DNA of 64,000 nt, from the NCBI GenBank assembly GCA_009859145.1, contig VRVR01000043.1, positions 191,185-255,184 on the forward strand, in the 5' to 3' direction. The number at the start of each line of letters is the position of its first letter. Within the stretch, counting starts at the first letter, position 1. Under the pieces are notes generated by a model that made no database searches, was not told where the DNA came from, and worked only from the letters and a program-made list of their open reading frames with translations. A program made the translations under genes and the position numbers. Below, in pieces: positions 31,541 through 41,024 of this stretch. Source of the DNA: Andalucia godoyi. Taxonomy: Eukaryota; Discoba; Jakobea; Jakobida; Andaluciidae.

Positions 31541-34198
31541 ATGGACAGCGGAGTGCCATCAGTGGGCACAGCTCCCATCCCAATGCCTTCCGTCGCCGCT
31601 CCCAACAACAGTAGTAGCAGTACTGGAAATAGCAGCAATAGCAATAGTGGAGGCACTACGGCCACGTCGAGTTCGAGGGTGATGGAGGACGAGGGTGAGT
31701 TCCAGCAAAAATCCGCGTCTGCGAATGCGTTCTACAAGGCGTCGTACGAACGGACGCGCGCGGAGAATCGTGCGCTGTATGCTCGAATCGCGGCACTGGA
31801 GTCCGATAATGCCGCGCTGCGAAATGCACTCTTTGAATCGCGGATGGCTGTTCTGGAGGCCAAAAGTTCCCACTCGCAGTCGCAATTGCAGCCGCAGCCG
31901 CAGCGGCAACGACAGCCGCAACCGCAGTCGCAGCTGGGAAGTACTGCTGGCGGAGGCGCTAGTGGTCAGTTGATCCATACGAGTAGCGGTGTCAGTGTCG
32001 GTGGTGGCGGTGGTGGCGGCGGTAGGATGAATCCTGGACACTCGAAGAACCAAGACTCAATGTCGATGCCGCCGCTTGCAGTCATGACGACGGACATGCC
32101 ACTATCACATGTCAGTGCGTCCCCGTCTGTTCCGCTGCACTTGTCATCGATTGCGCGAAATGCAGCGCCAAGTGCTGCACCACCGCTACCACCATCACTA
32201 CCACCACCACCACCACCACCATCATCATCATCATCCTCTACCTCTGCTCCTGCATCTTTTTCTTCGTTTGGTTTTTCGCATGCAGTTCCTGCTTCGGCCT
32301 CTGGCTCCTGTGGCCCCTCTGCGTCTGCTGGTGCAGCGGCCTCTTCCGGTTCTTCCAACTCTGGTTCTGCTTCCACGTCTGGCACTGGCACTGGTTCTGC
32401 GGTTGTACCTCTGCAGACATCGCCTACGTCGGCAACGACGCCGTTTTCGTTTCCGTACACTTCGGATGCGTCGCAGGCAGTTCAATCGGCGCCGATTCCT
32501 CTGCATTTGCAATCAGTGGGGACATTTGCAAACCACGGCGGCGCAGTGTATTCGACGTGTTTTTCGTCGGATGGCCGCATTTTGGCGTCTGCGTCGTATG
32601 ACGGGTACGTCCGACTGTTCAATGTCGATCACCTGCTGTCATCATCCCAGAATTCTGCTGCTGCGTCGATTCCAATTGCTGCAAAGGCTGTACACTCGGC
32701 GCATGCCGTGCACTGCGCATTCAACGCTTCCGACAAGCTTGTTGCCTCGTGCGGATTCGATCATTCATTGGTGATTTCAGATGCATCCGTCGCGTCATCT
32801 GTCGCGTTTGCGACGCCAGCATCCAATCCCGGATCAGGCGCTGGACAAGCCTCGGGACCGGCGCCAAGTCAGGGGACCGTGTCAGGCCAGGGGGGTTCTG
32901 CATCCAGCGCGCTCAGTCGAGTGTCGTCGCTGGTGCTCAAAGGTCTCGCGCAAAGTGTGGAGTTCAAGGTGAAAGGCCACGAAAACACCGTTCTGTGCTG
33001 CGATTCTAAAGGCACCGTGGTGATGTGGGATGTCAGAACACCGGCTGCCGAGGCCGTGCATATCCCGCATCCGGCAATGGTCAATTGCCTGGCTGCAATT
33101 TCAACCGAAGAAGGGATGTGGGTGTCTGGAGATCGAACGGGTTGCGTCAGGCTGTATGATATCCGAGCGATTGGCCAGGGCATCCCAACCACCAGTGTGA
33201 ACAACGCTGGGATGGCCGGAGTTGTCAGGAGCGCCGTCGTTGGCATCTCTGGAACCCCCATCACCTCCATTCGATATACTGCAGATTATGGAGGGTGGAT
33301 CGCTGTCAATTCGTATGATAATTGCATTCGTGTTCTGGATGCAGGTGGATTTTCGAGGCTCGCATCCGCTTCTGGTCTCGCAGCATCGTCGTCGTCGTCA
33401 TCATCTGCTGCGTCGTCCTTGTCAAGTTCGCCCTCTGCTCCTTCCTTGTCTTCTTATTCCGCGACATCTACTACAGCATCCGCTGCAGATTCAGATTCGC
33501 TGGGGTCGCTGTCGTTTTCTTCGTTGTCTGTGCGCAATGCGTCGAGCGGGGAAATGTCTTTGCGGGTCATGGCTGCATCCAGTCGAGGTACCGTCCGGAT
33601 CAAGCACTGGCCGATCCGCGGCAGCTGGGTGCCGTCCTTGTGCTTCTCTGGCTTCTCCCACCCAGCCGCAGCCGCAACCGCAAACTTGTACCAATCTCAA
33701 GGCTCCGTGTTTTCGCTGTCGGAACCGTCCGCAAGCGTCATTGATGGTGGACTGTACTATGCCACTGGTTCTGCCGATGGTCTGCTGTCGCTTTTTCGAT
33801 TTGATCCTGCATCAATCGCGGTCTCGTTTGCGACAAACGAGAAAATGCTTCCAATTTCTGGCTTGCCGTGTGTCGCTCAATTAGAGGCCTTTTCAGGAGA
33901 CGAAAAGTGCTTTGCTGTCGATGCAGTCTCGTTGCAAATTCCGTTGTTTGGAGCACGGGCCGCAGCACAGCAGCAGCCGCAGTCCCAACAACAACAGTCT
34001 CAGCAACAACAATCTCAGCAACAGCAGCAGCAGTCACAGCAACATCAGCAGCAGTCACAGCAACAACAACAACAACAACAGTACCCGTACAGCAGCATTC
34101 TTGGCCAGCCACTTGCGTCCACCAAAGCACTCGTTGCGGCGTCTGGATCCGATGGTTGTGTTCGGCTATGGACCATCGAACCACGTCTTCGCAGATGA
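31541..34198 (+). CDS. WD40-repeat protein with N-terminal coiled coil and low-complexity linkers
   Basis: From the Met of MDSGVPSVG the protein is about 885 residues; an upstream in-frame ATG at 31388 is possible but adds unconserved sequence. After a Ser/Asn-rich start, residues about 60-110 form a coiled coil (RAENRALYARIAALESDNAAL). Long Gln, Pro, Ser and Gly linkers follow, then a beta-propeller from about residue 325. Recognisable blades include GAVYSTCFSSDGRILASAS followed by DGYVRLFNV, then GTVVMWDVR, DRTGCVRLYDIR, DNCIRVLDAG and the final SGSDGCVRLWTIEP. A poly-Gln insert (coding 33969-34081) interrupts the last blade. Coiled coil plus Gln-rich linker plus propeller recalls Tup1-type co-repressors, but I see no diagnostic residues, so the role remains a generic scaffold. 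It begins about 220 bp after the fibre-like gene on the same strand. Confidence 0.85.
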   Translation: MDSGVPSVGTAPIPMPSVAAPNNSSSSTGNSSNSNSGGTTATSSSRVMEDEGEFQQKSASANAFYKASYERTRAENRALYARIAALESDNAALRNALFESRMAVLEAKSSHSQSQLQPQPQRQRQPQPQSQLGSTAGGGASGQLIHTSSGVSVGGGGGGGGRMNPGHSKNQDSMSMPPLAVMTTDMPLSHVSASPSVPLHLSSIARNAAPSAAPPLPPSLPPPPPPPSSSSSSTSAPASFSSFGFSHAVPASASGSCGPSASAGAAASSGSSNSGSASTSGTGTGSAVVPLQTSPTSATTPFSFPYTSDASQAVQSAPIPLHLQSVGTFANHGGAVYSTCFSSDGRILASASYDGYVRLFNVDHLLSSSQNSAAASIPIAAKAVHSAHAVHCAFNASDKLVASCGFDHSLVISDASVASSVAFATPASNPGSGAGQASGPAPSQGTVSGQGGSASSALSRVSSLVLKGLAQSVEFKVKGHENTVLCCDSKGTVVMWDVRTPAAEAVHIPHPAMVNCLAAISTEEGMWVSGDRTGCVRLYDIRAIGQGIPTTSVNNAGMAGVVRSAVVGISGTPITSIRYTADYGGWIAVNSYDNCIRVLDAGGFSRLASASGLAASSSSSSSAASSLSSSPSAPSLSSYSATSTTASAADSDSLGSLSFSSLSVRNASSGEMSLRVMAASSRGTVRIKHWPIRGSWVPSLCFSGFSHPAAAATANLYQSQGSVFSLSEPSASVIDGGLYYATGSADGLLSLFRFDPASIAVSFATNEKMLPISGLPCVAQLEAFSGDEKCFAVDAVSLQIPLFGARAAAQQQPQSQQQQSQQQQSQQQQQQSQQHQQQSQQQQQQQQYPYSSILGQPLASTKALVAASGSDGCVRLWTIEPRLRR

Positions 34199-35241
34199 TT
34201 CTTGTACATATTCTAGAGATAAAGAAAGGGAAGGGGGGGAAAACGCCTTTGTGCGCGTTTCTCTTATTTCGTCTGTTTTCTTCTTCTGCATTTTTTCTTT
34301 GACGGTTTTCGTCAAGGCGACTCGGGAACCTCTGCAGCTGTTCCGTCATCGATTATTATGGTGGTGATGGTGGTGATGTGCGACAAGTTGGACGCAAAAC
34401 CGACGGTCAGAAAACAGAGCGTCGATTGACAGACGGCCAAATTGTTCAAGTCTGGGTTTGTATCCCCAAAACTGTCCTTTATGTTCGAAGCGCGACAACG
34501 AGCCATGCCATTTTTAGAGATGGGCCGTATCAGAGCCTCGGTTTATTAAAGAAAAAAGAAAAAAGAAAAATAGAAAAATAGAAAAATAGAAAAATAGAAA
34601 AATAGAAAAATAGAAAAATAAAGGAAGAGAAGTAAAAGGAGAAATTAAAAGATAAAAACAAGCCAAGGCATATGAGAAATTGGGATTTGAAAAAAGGAAG
34701 CGGAGACACGAGAATGTGCGAAATTTCAGAACTGCCAGCTTTTTGAATCAGGTGCCTACTGTAGTGTTGAGCTGTTTCCTTTAAAGCTGTTTTTTTACAA
34801 CAGACGGGGGGAGTGGAGCGAGGATTATTGGGCGTCTACGTTATACACTGAACATGCATATATATATATGAATAGACATGCATACTCAGTCTTGCATCCC
34901 GATGCCGGGAAGGGGATAGGCCCCAACACGCCTCACGGCGTTCTTCAGATAAATGTTCCGCGCTCCGTTCCCATTCTCAATCAATCTGTGAGCCACTTTC
35001 TCAGCGTGACACATTACTCCTGAGAAGAGTGCATTTTGATTCTGACGGCCCTAGCAGCAGGCGTAGTGACACATGGTCTCTTAGTAGGTCTGCGGGACCT
35101 AGGAGGCCCTGTATCACGAATTCTTGTGAAACAAGCGTGCTAGTGTCGGCCAGTATTGACGGTGTCTGTTTATGTATACTTCCGTTTATGCATGACAATG
35201 ACGTGTTATTAATCAACGGTTCAGGACACTCTGGTGAGAGA
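34199..35241. other. Spacer with transposon debris
   Basis: Convergent spacer between the WD40 and SET genes. It contains a GAAAAATA repeat of about seven copies (34565-34622), a short TA run (34858-34869), the Fanzor-like fragment at 34886-35020, and one of two 12-bp direct repeats at 34823-34834. No intact gene seen. Confidence 0.6.
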
Positions 35242-35251
35242 TTATTGGGCG
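34823..35251. mobile_element. Insertion candidate bounded by 12-bp direct repeats (GATTATTGGGCG)
   Basis: GATTATTGGGCG occurs at 34823-34834 and again at 35240-35251; both copies are preceded by GAG-containing sequence. The roughly 405 bp between them contain the Fanzor-like C-terminal fragment. The right-hand copy overlaps the TAA stop of the SET gene (35242-35244), so the insertion would have duplicated the end of that gene's coding sequence and placed foreign DNA in its 3' region. The match is too long to expect by chance within 400 bp. I cannot see clear terminal inverted repeats, so element type is open. Confidence 0.45.
34886..35020 (-). pseudogene. C-terminal fragment of a Fanzor/TnpB-like RNA-guided nuclease (copy 1)
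   Basis: Read on the minus strand, the frame gives an NGARNIYLKN motif followed by AVRRVGAYPLPG and a TGA stop at 34888-34886. The N-x-ARNI block is the end of the third RuvC motif and zinc-ribbon region of TnpB/Fanzor proteins, which normally reads as an acidic residue plus NGARNI. Here the expected Asp and the upstream CxxC pairs have been lost or replaced. The same stretch at nucleotide level recurs at 60480-60560 with about three quarters identity. I infer a dead remnant. The C-terminal tail is better preserved here than in the second copy. Confidence 0.6.
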
Positions 35252-37056
35252 GCGCACCACAGCTCGTAGAGAATGCGACATTCGCGCTCTCGGACAAGCT
35301 GTGCAGCGTACTTTTGCCACAACAGCGCATGGCTGGCAGCAATCGGCGCGTCTATGGACCGGCGCTGTTGCTGTTGTTCCTTGATCCACTCGGGCGATGC
35401 GAGCATGTCTTCGAATGGTTGCTGGCGGATTTCAGAGAGTGAAAAGACAAGGTGGTCGGGAACCGTTTCATATTCAACAAGGCGCGAAACACACAATTGT
35501 GCAATCGTTCTCTGCACAAGCCCGCGGATCGACAATCGTCTCGAGGCTTCGTCTCCAAACATTTCGGAATACATCAAGACAAGTATCCGAATCACGCTTG
35601 CACAGCTGTTTCCAGATATCTCCATTTCCATTACTCCTTCTCCTGCCCACTCCTCTTCTCCGTCTTCTTCGTCTTCTCCCTCATCACTGTCACCGTGATC
35701 ATGACCATGGTTGGCCGGTGGAGAAGAGAGAACGGAATCGTCGCCGTCGAGAAACTTCTTCAAGACGAGGTGGTCTGCAAGGACGAATTCGCAGGGTGCA
35801 GCAGGATCCCAGTCCGCACACTCGCTGTTGTGCACCGCCTTTGTGTTCCAAACATGGGCAACCAACTTGGAAATGGCATCGCCATCCTGCTTCTGGTGCT
35901 GTTGCTTCGACTGGCTGTGACGCATGAACGACTTGTATTCAGCAGTAATCTGCAGAATGCACTGCACCAGAAGCATTCGGTCGACCGTTACGGACTCGTC
36001 TTCCCATGGATTGGAAGCATCGACGAAGCCGTACTTGCGCAGAAGCTCGCTGTTCGCCTGCCTGCCATATGTATTGAAGATCTGCTCGCCCGCATGGATG
36101 TCCTTGATCGCCACCATTGCCACTGAATCGCGCTCCCAAAACAGCGATGCATTGTGCTTTACACTGCAATGATTCAGCAAATCCGCCAGCGGGACCATGC
36201 TCATCCGGCTGCAGCCTCGCCTCCTTTTTGCACGTCCTACGTGGTCCCAGTCCCAGTCCCTGTCATTTTCACTGTCGTGGTGATCATGCTCGGTAAAGCT
36301 GTAGGCGGCAGCCCACGACCCGATGCGCAAGTATTCCTCAAAGGATGTAAAGTCCGGGTGGAAACACTCGGGGAACAGTTCTGTGAACGGCGCAATGTTG
36401 TTTCCATACTGCTGCTCCATCTCTGCACATCCAAGGTTCCGCCCCACAGATGTCATTCCAAGCATGCTTGCGCGCTCGTCCTTGTTCCAATAGATCGGGA
36501 ACCTCTCGTATCCTGGCGGCATTGGCGGTGGTACTGACATCTCGTGTGCATGAGCTTCGCGTTCATTCCTCGGTCTTCTTTTCGGCTTCGGCAACACCGA
36601 TGCAAATGCATCCAGATACGGCTTCCAATGCGAATTCTCTCGCTTCGAGGTCTCATGCATCACCCCAAGACACAATCTCGCCCAATCATTCGACCGGAAA
36701 TCCTGCATGACGTGCCTGTGCGTCGAGCTCCGAGATCGCTGGAAACACATACACCGAACCTCCAGACCACTCGTCCGAGAATTCAAAAATGCCGTCCGCG
36801 GAACCGAAAACAGCACTGTGCCGCGACGAAGCACTCCATCACTTGCGCTGCCAGTGGTACCCATCTTGCAATAAAGTCCCCACTGACTCCCGTCCGATCC
36901 GCCATGCGAGATCACGACTGCAGGATGTGTCTGTACTCCGCGTGAGAACAGCCACGACGAAAACTCCCGCATAACTGCCGTACTGCGAGCACCATCATTG
37001 TTGCTGCTATTCTCAATCACCGCGAGCGGTGCACGTGATGCAACTGCTGGATCCAT
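35242..37056 (-). CDS. SET-domain protein lysine methyltransferase of the SETD6/RKM4/Rubisco-LSMT type
   Basis: The 604-residue protein has the split SET domain of this class. An N-terminal SET segment (about residues 30-115) carries SHGGSDGSQWGLYCK and GTVLFSVPRTAFLN. A variable insert with WKPYLDAFASVLPK follows, then the core motif MVPLADLLNHCSVKHNASLFW, in which the Asn-His pair contacts the cofactor, and NTYGRQANSELLRKYGFVD, which holds the catalytic tyrosine. The C-terminal half contains the helical Rubisco-LSMT substrate-binding-like region, interrupted by an acidic insert (EGEDEEDGEEE). Relatives methylate lysines in ribosomal proteins, RelA or actin-related targets; the substrate here cannot be told. 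It is larger than most relatives because of low-complexity inserts. The stop codon lies inside a 12-bp repeat linked to a nearby insertion. Confidence 0.88.
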   Translation of the reverse strand: MDPAVASRAPLAVIENSSNNDGARSTAVMREFSSWLFSRGVQTHPAVVISHGGSDGSQWGLYCKMGTTGSASDGVLRRGTVLFSVPRTAFLNSRTSGLEVRCMCFQRSRSSTHRHVMQDFRSNDWARLCLGVMHETSKRENSHWKPYLDAFASVLPKPKRRPRNEREAHAHEMSVPPPMPPGYERFPIYWNKDERASMLGMTSVGRNLGCAEMEQQYGNNIAPFTELFPECFHPDFTSFEEYLRIGSWAAAYSFTEHDHHDSENDRDWDWDHVGRAKRRRGCSRMSMVPLADLLNHCSVKHNASLFWERDSVAMVAIKDIHAGEQIFNTYGRQANSELLRKYGFVDASNPWEDESVTVDRMLLVQCILQITAEYKSFMRHSQSKQQHQKQDGDAISKLVAHVWNTKAVHNSECADWDPAAPCEFVLADHLVLKKFLDGDDSVLSSPPANHGHDHGDSDEGEDEEDGEEEWAGEGVMEMEISGNSCASVIRILVLMYSEMFGDEASRRLSIRGLVQRTIAQLCVSRLVEYETVPDHLVFSLSEIRQQPFEDMLASPEWIKEQQQQRRSIDAPIAASHALLWQKYAAQLVRERECRILYELWCAAQ

Positions 37057-37170
37057 TTTCCATTTCCCAGCGGTAGTCAGCCTTGCAATACAAAAGACAG
37101 CACCGGAGGAAAAAACCGAAAAGAAGAAAGAAAACTAGCCTTTTTTAAATAAAAAATAAAAAATTAATAC

Positions 37171-37205
<35 letters not shown>

Positions 37206-37480
37206 AATAATAATTATAATTATAATATCAAAAGGAACAGAGAAAGCACCCGGTCTTCACGCTTGAGACTTGAGACATGATCCGCTTGAGACTTGGACAA
37301 CACTTTTACGAAGCACTCCCGAAAAATCAAATATGAAATAACAATCACGACAAAACGAAACAAAAAACAGAATAGAATAGAATAGAAAATAAAACAAAAA
37401 TACGAAAAAAGAATGCGCAGTTGGTGGCGACACCAGGTAGACGGAGGCATCACTACCAGACACCACACGATACCACATAC
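37057..37480. other. Spacer with AAC and A-rich repeats
   Basis: Between two minus-strand genes. It holds about eleven AAC units (37170-37203), A/T-rich sequence to 37230 and AATAG-type repeats (37370-37390). No gene seen. Confidence 0.6.
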
Positions 37481-39253
37481 TTAGCAACCGATTGGGAGTT
37501 TCTCGTACTTTGTGGGCATGGCAGCGCATCGCTCGTTCATGTGCGGATACGGTCTCTCGGACGCAAAGCCGTCTTCTTCGAGATTGAACCAGTACTTGCC
37601 CATGATCTGGCAGTACCTGTATCCCATCTTGTCGTTTCCGGCACGAGTGCAGGCTGCAGGCTGTTTCCAATTGGTGTCAAAGATGTTGAGCTGGTAGACA
37701 TCTCGAGGGACAAACTCGGTAGCCTGGAGCTCGATTCCCGGGAAGAGCCCAGCCTCGATGTACATGCGCATGACAAACACGTCGCAGACATACGAAGGAC
37801 CGTCGGGGTATCTCCACTCATCCAGCTCGGGAGCGCGCATCACGTCCATAAAGGCGACTCCGGCCTTCTCCATCTCGGCGTACACACACTCAATCGACGA
37901 GCATGCGCCACTCATGTTGAAGTATGCCTCCAGACGCTTGTTGATGCCCATCGTGAAAATCGAGGTGATGTTGTCGTGCATCAGACGGTCCGCAATCGGC
38001 AGCGCAACCATCAGCAGCTGTGCCGACAGTGGCGGCGGAAGATTCGAGTCGGCAGTGTCCAGCCATCCAAACACAAAGTTGTGGTATCCATACGGCGTGT
38101 TCGTCATCGTCAGCGAGCGAATCCACTGTGCAAGATGCGTCTGCGCAGCCGGGGAGGTAAACTGCTGCAGATTCGACGGCGAAAGCGGAGCCATCGCCAC
38201 CAGGAACTGGGCCTTCAGCGCTTCCTTCACCCAGTCGTCATACAGACGGCATCCAATGCCGTAGGGCGGCGGGAAGTATACCGGTCCAAACGGGTTCTTG
38301 TCCGTCGACTCGCACACGTACAGCGTCTGCGGATCCTCGTTCTTGTCCATGTACGGGCCCTTTCCGTCGGCAAAGCGGACTGCAACAGCCGTGTGGCCTG
38401 CGCGCGAGCCAGTTCCAAAGATCACCATAGGATCCAATCCATCCAGGCGCGTGATTGCCAGGTAGGTGCCGGACGGGACATCTGCGGCCGCAGGGGCAAA
38501 CGGATCCATTGACGCAAGATCACGTGGGGCAAACGTAATGTTTGCCTGGTCATGCAAAAACGCCACATTGTCCTCTGCCATGTGGTGAGCAGACAGGAAC
38601 AGCTGCAGTGTATCATACAGCGCCTTGATCTCTCCGAGCGTCGACAGCTCAATTGAAAAGATCCGCAGACCCGCAAGCGTCAGATCTGCCGCCTCGGCCG
38701 CAGAAAACGGCGCGGTCAGCGTCACCTTGTGTGTGCCGCGTGTTGCAAACGAGTGCAAAAAGAACCGCTCGGCAGTCGCAAACAGCAGCGTCTCATGGCA
38801 CAGCAGCGACTTTGGAGCCGACAGCGTCAGACTCAGCGTTGCCGCCGTCGCGCCCAGTGACGCCGAGGACGAGGCGAGAGGAGAAAGCGTGGCAGAATTG
38901 TCGGTAAAGCACCGCCCAGTGGTGAACTTGACCGTGGGGCCGCCGGGAAGCGGGCTCGCAGCAAAGAGCGGCACAAACTCAAAGTCGTCCGTCTTGAGCG
39001 CAGTGGACGGCGTGTACGTTGATGCCAGAAGCGCAGACCACTCGGGAAGCGTCAAGGGCCGCGCAACGGACGGGTTCGACAGAACGACAGCGGAAGACTC
39101 CGGCTGTGTGTATGCCGCGCCGAAGATCGTCGGCATGTGGGTCCATCCATTCGCCACGAGCGACGCATGGTCCGACCCAGAATCCACTGACGAGGCACAA
39201 GCCAGAGCCAGTACCGCAGCGCACAACACTGCAATCCCAAACACTGTCCGCAT
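37481..39253 (-). CDS. Secreted protein, candidate permuted papain-like (NlpC/P60-type) hydrolase
   Basis: The 590-residue protein begins with a clear signal peptide (MRTVFGIAVLCAAVLALACAS, cleaved near residue 20), so it enters the secretory or lysosomal route. The N-terminal 270 residues are beta-rich and unassigned. In the second half GSRAGHTAVAVRF, then YVCESTDKNPFG, and much later YVCDVFVMRMYIEAG, give the order His, Glu/Ser-Thr, Cys. In circularly permuted NlpC/P60 amidases the histidine motif precedes the cysteine in just this way. The C-terminal 60 residues have further conserved-looking cysteines and aromatic residues (KMGYRYCQIMGKYWFN). The catalytic reading is inference from motif order; I could not match a named family, and phospholipase B-like proteins were considered but their motifs are not evident. 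Coding evidence is strong; the function is tentative. Confidence 0.75.
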   Translation of the reverse strand: MRTVFGIAVLCAAVLALACASSVDSGSDHASLVANGWTHMPTIFGAAYTQPESSAVVLSNPSVARPLTLPEWSALLASTYTPSTALKTDDFEFVPLFAASPLPGGPTVKFTTGRCFTDNSATLSPLASSSASLGATAATLSLTLSAPKSLLCHETLLFATAERFFLHSFATRGTHKVTLTAPFSAAEAADLTLAGLRIFSIELSTLGEIKALYDTLQLFLSAHHMAEDNVAFLHDQANITFAPRDLASMDPFAPAAADVPSGTYLAITRLDGLDPMVIFGTGSRAGHTAVAVRFADGKGPYMDKNEDPQTLYVCESTDKNPFGPVYFPPPYGIGCRLYDDWVKEALKAQFLVAMAPLSPSNLQQFTSPAAQTHLAQWIRSLTMTNTPYGYHNFVFGWLDTADSNLPPPLSAQLLMVALPIADRLMHDNITSIFTMGINKRLEAYFNMSGACSSIECVYAEMEKAGVAFMDVMRAPELDEWRYPDGPSYVCDVFVMRMYIEAGLFPGIELQATEFVPRDVYQLNIFDTNWKQPAACTRAGNDKMGYRYCQIMGKYWFNLEEDGFASERPYPHMNERCAAMPTKYEKLPIGC

Positions 39254-39769
39254 GATTCACAGACCTTCTTTTTCCCTCTTTTGTTGAATTTAAAAAGGGC
39301 GAAGGATTATTAATTAATTAAAAATGAACAGCAACAAAAACAACAACAACAAAAACAAAAACAAAAACAAAAACAAGAAACGAGAATTAAAATTAAAGAA
39401 AGAATAGAGGAGAAAGGGAAAAGGAAATACAAGAAAAAGGGGGAAAACAACCAGCAGCGGAGACACGGACATTGGGGCCAAAAGGGGTTTAAAAAGGCGG
39501 AGCGGACTGAGTGTTGGGTTTTCCCCCACTCGACAGTTGAGACTTTCGACTCGAGCTGTCCAGCGGGGAATTCCAGTGTTTGATGGATTTGGGTTTCGAT
39601 AAAGCGACTGTAGTATAGATTGTTGCAAAAGCCGCGCAATTTTTTTCCCGCGAGATTTTTTCCGGGCTGGAATTTGCAATTCTTTTCAAATCGCATTTTC
39701 TCTTGCACTGAAACATAGAGAGGGGAGAGAGAGGAGAGAGGGGAGAGAGGGGAGAGAGATTGATGAAAG
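39254..39769. other. Divergent promoter region with a purine-rich leader
   Basis: It separates the secreted protein gene (-) from XRCC2 (+). It contains AACAAA/AAAAAC repeats (39325-39380) and a GAGAGG-type purine tract (39715-39760) that ends about 10 bp before the XRCC2 start codon. Confidence 0.6.
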
Positions 39770-40900
39770 ATGGAAGACGAGTTAATGTCGTTTTTATGCG
39801 ACAGCGAGCGGGGATCGGCGGTTATGGAGCGATCCAAGTCTCAGTTTCTGCACCCGACTTCGAACAGGCTGTTGTGCGATGCGTATCCAAGCGGCGTTCC
39901 AGCGGGTGCTGTGCTTGAGATGTACGGCAATGTGGACTGTCCGTTGCTTGATACTGCCTATCAGCTGATTGCTTCGTGCGTGATGCCGCGGACGGTGCGC
40001 GTGCAGACCGGCGGGAGTGCGACGGCGTATGCGCTGGACATCCAGGGCGCACAGTCGCGATGCACCGTGATTGATACGGACGCGGAGTTCAATGTGTTCC
40101 GCTGCATTTCGATCATGACTGCGGACCTGCACAGGAGAATCGAGCAGCATTCCATGCACCATCCGCAGCTGGCGCATGCAGACGAGCTGACGCTGCTGGA
40201 TGATGACTACGACAGTGCGGTCAAGGCGTGCTTGTCGCGCATCACGATCCACCGCGCGGGGCGGCCAGAGGATCTGCTGGTCTTGCTGCGGACTCTGTCC
40301 TCCACGGCGTTTGCTTCCACGCGGCTCCTTTGCATTTGCCCCCTCATGTCGGCTAACATCCAGGAAGCAGCAGGCGCGCCCAGCGGCCAGACAATCGCAA
40401 GTGCGTCCGCTGCGGCGCATGGTGAACAGGAATTGTACACGCTTGCGTGCATTGCCAGAACAGTCCGCGAGCTCATGAAGAGGTATCGGTTTTCCATCGT
40501 CGCCGTCAAGCGAGCGTACCATGTGCTGTCCTCCCAGATTCTGACGCTCGGTCCAAACGTCGGCCAGTTTGGGCATCGCGAGACAGCTTCCTCGGACTGG
40601 GGCTCGCTGGTGTCCATGCGCATCTTCTTCAGCAAAAGCATCCTTGCTCCTCCGCAAGATCTTGTGTCGCAGCAGCACGATGGCAGCCCCGTCGTCCCTC
40701 TCGGGTGGGTGGCGCGAGTGCAGGTCCTCGCTCCAAACAGCACTCGCTCCACGCACACAGCAGCTGGATCACGGCAAAATTTACAAGTATCGGATTCAAC
40801 GGATGCCATTGCGTCTGCCATACCCTCCGGTACCAGGTATTATATTACATATTTGACCTCCTTTGACCACGGACCCATGTACATAAAATGGACATTGTAA
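39770..40900 (+). CDS. XRCC2: XRCC2-like RAD51 paralogue with degenerate Walker A
   Basis: The 376-residue protein aligns in order with XRCC2. GAVLEMYGNVDCPLLDTAYQ (about residues 45-64) occupies the Walker A position and is followed by LIASCVMP. TVIDTDAEFNVFRCISIM corresponds to the second RecA-fold strand and helix. A helix with RTVRELMKRYRFSIVAVKRA follows, then WGSLVSMRIFFSK and a C-terminal strand ending in IKW. In XRCC2 the Walker A lysine is dispensable in some organisms; here the whole GKT is gone, so ATP binding is unlikely. XRCC2 works in the BCDX2 complex in homologous recombination in the nucleus. An insertion rich in Ala and Ser (coding about 40350-40425) is not typical. The start is the first ATG after the purine tract. 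No other RAD51 paralogue lies in the window. Confidence 0.82.
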   Translation: MEDELMSFLCDSERGSAVMERSKSQFLHPTSNRLLCDAYPSGVPAGAVLEMYGNVDCPLLDTAYQLIASCVMPRTVRVQTGGSATAYALDIQGAQSRCTVIDTDAEFNVFRCISIMTADLHRRIEQHSMHHPQLAHADELTLLDDDYDSAVKACLSRITIHRAGRPEDLLVLLRTLSSTAFASTRLLCICPLMSANIQEAAGAPSGQTIASASAAAHGEQELYTLACIARTVRELMKRYRFSIVAVKRAYHVLSSQILTLGPNVGQFGHRETASSDWGSLVSMRIFFSKSILAPPQDLVSQQHDGSPVVPLGWVARVQVLAPNSTRSTHTAAGSRQNLQVSDSTDAIASAIPSGTRYYITYLTSFDHGPMYIKWTL

Positions 40901-40983
40901 GACGCACGCGTGGTTCATGATGAAAAATTAATTAATTAATTAATTAAAAAAATAAAATAAAAAGAAGAAGAAGAAGAAGAAGC

Positions 40984-41024
<41 letters not shown>

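Noticed and set aside
35001-35342. 113-codon minus-strand frame at the end of the SET gene
   Set aside because: It overlaps the SET coding region in another frame and runs into the inserted DNA; no domain recognised.
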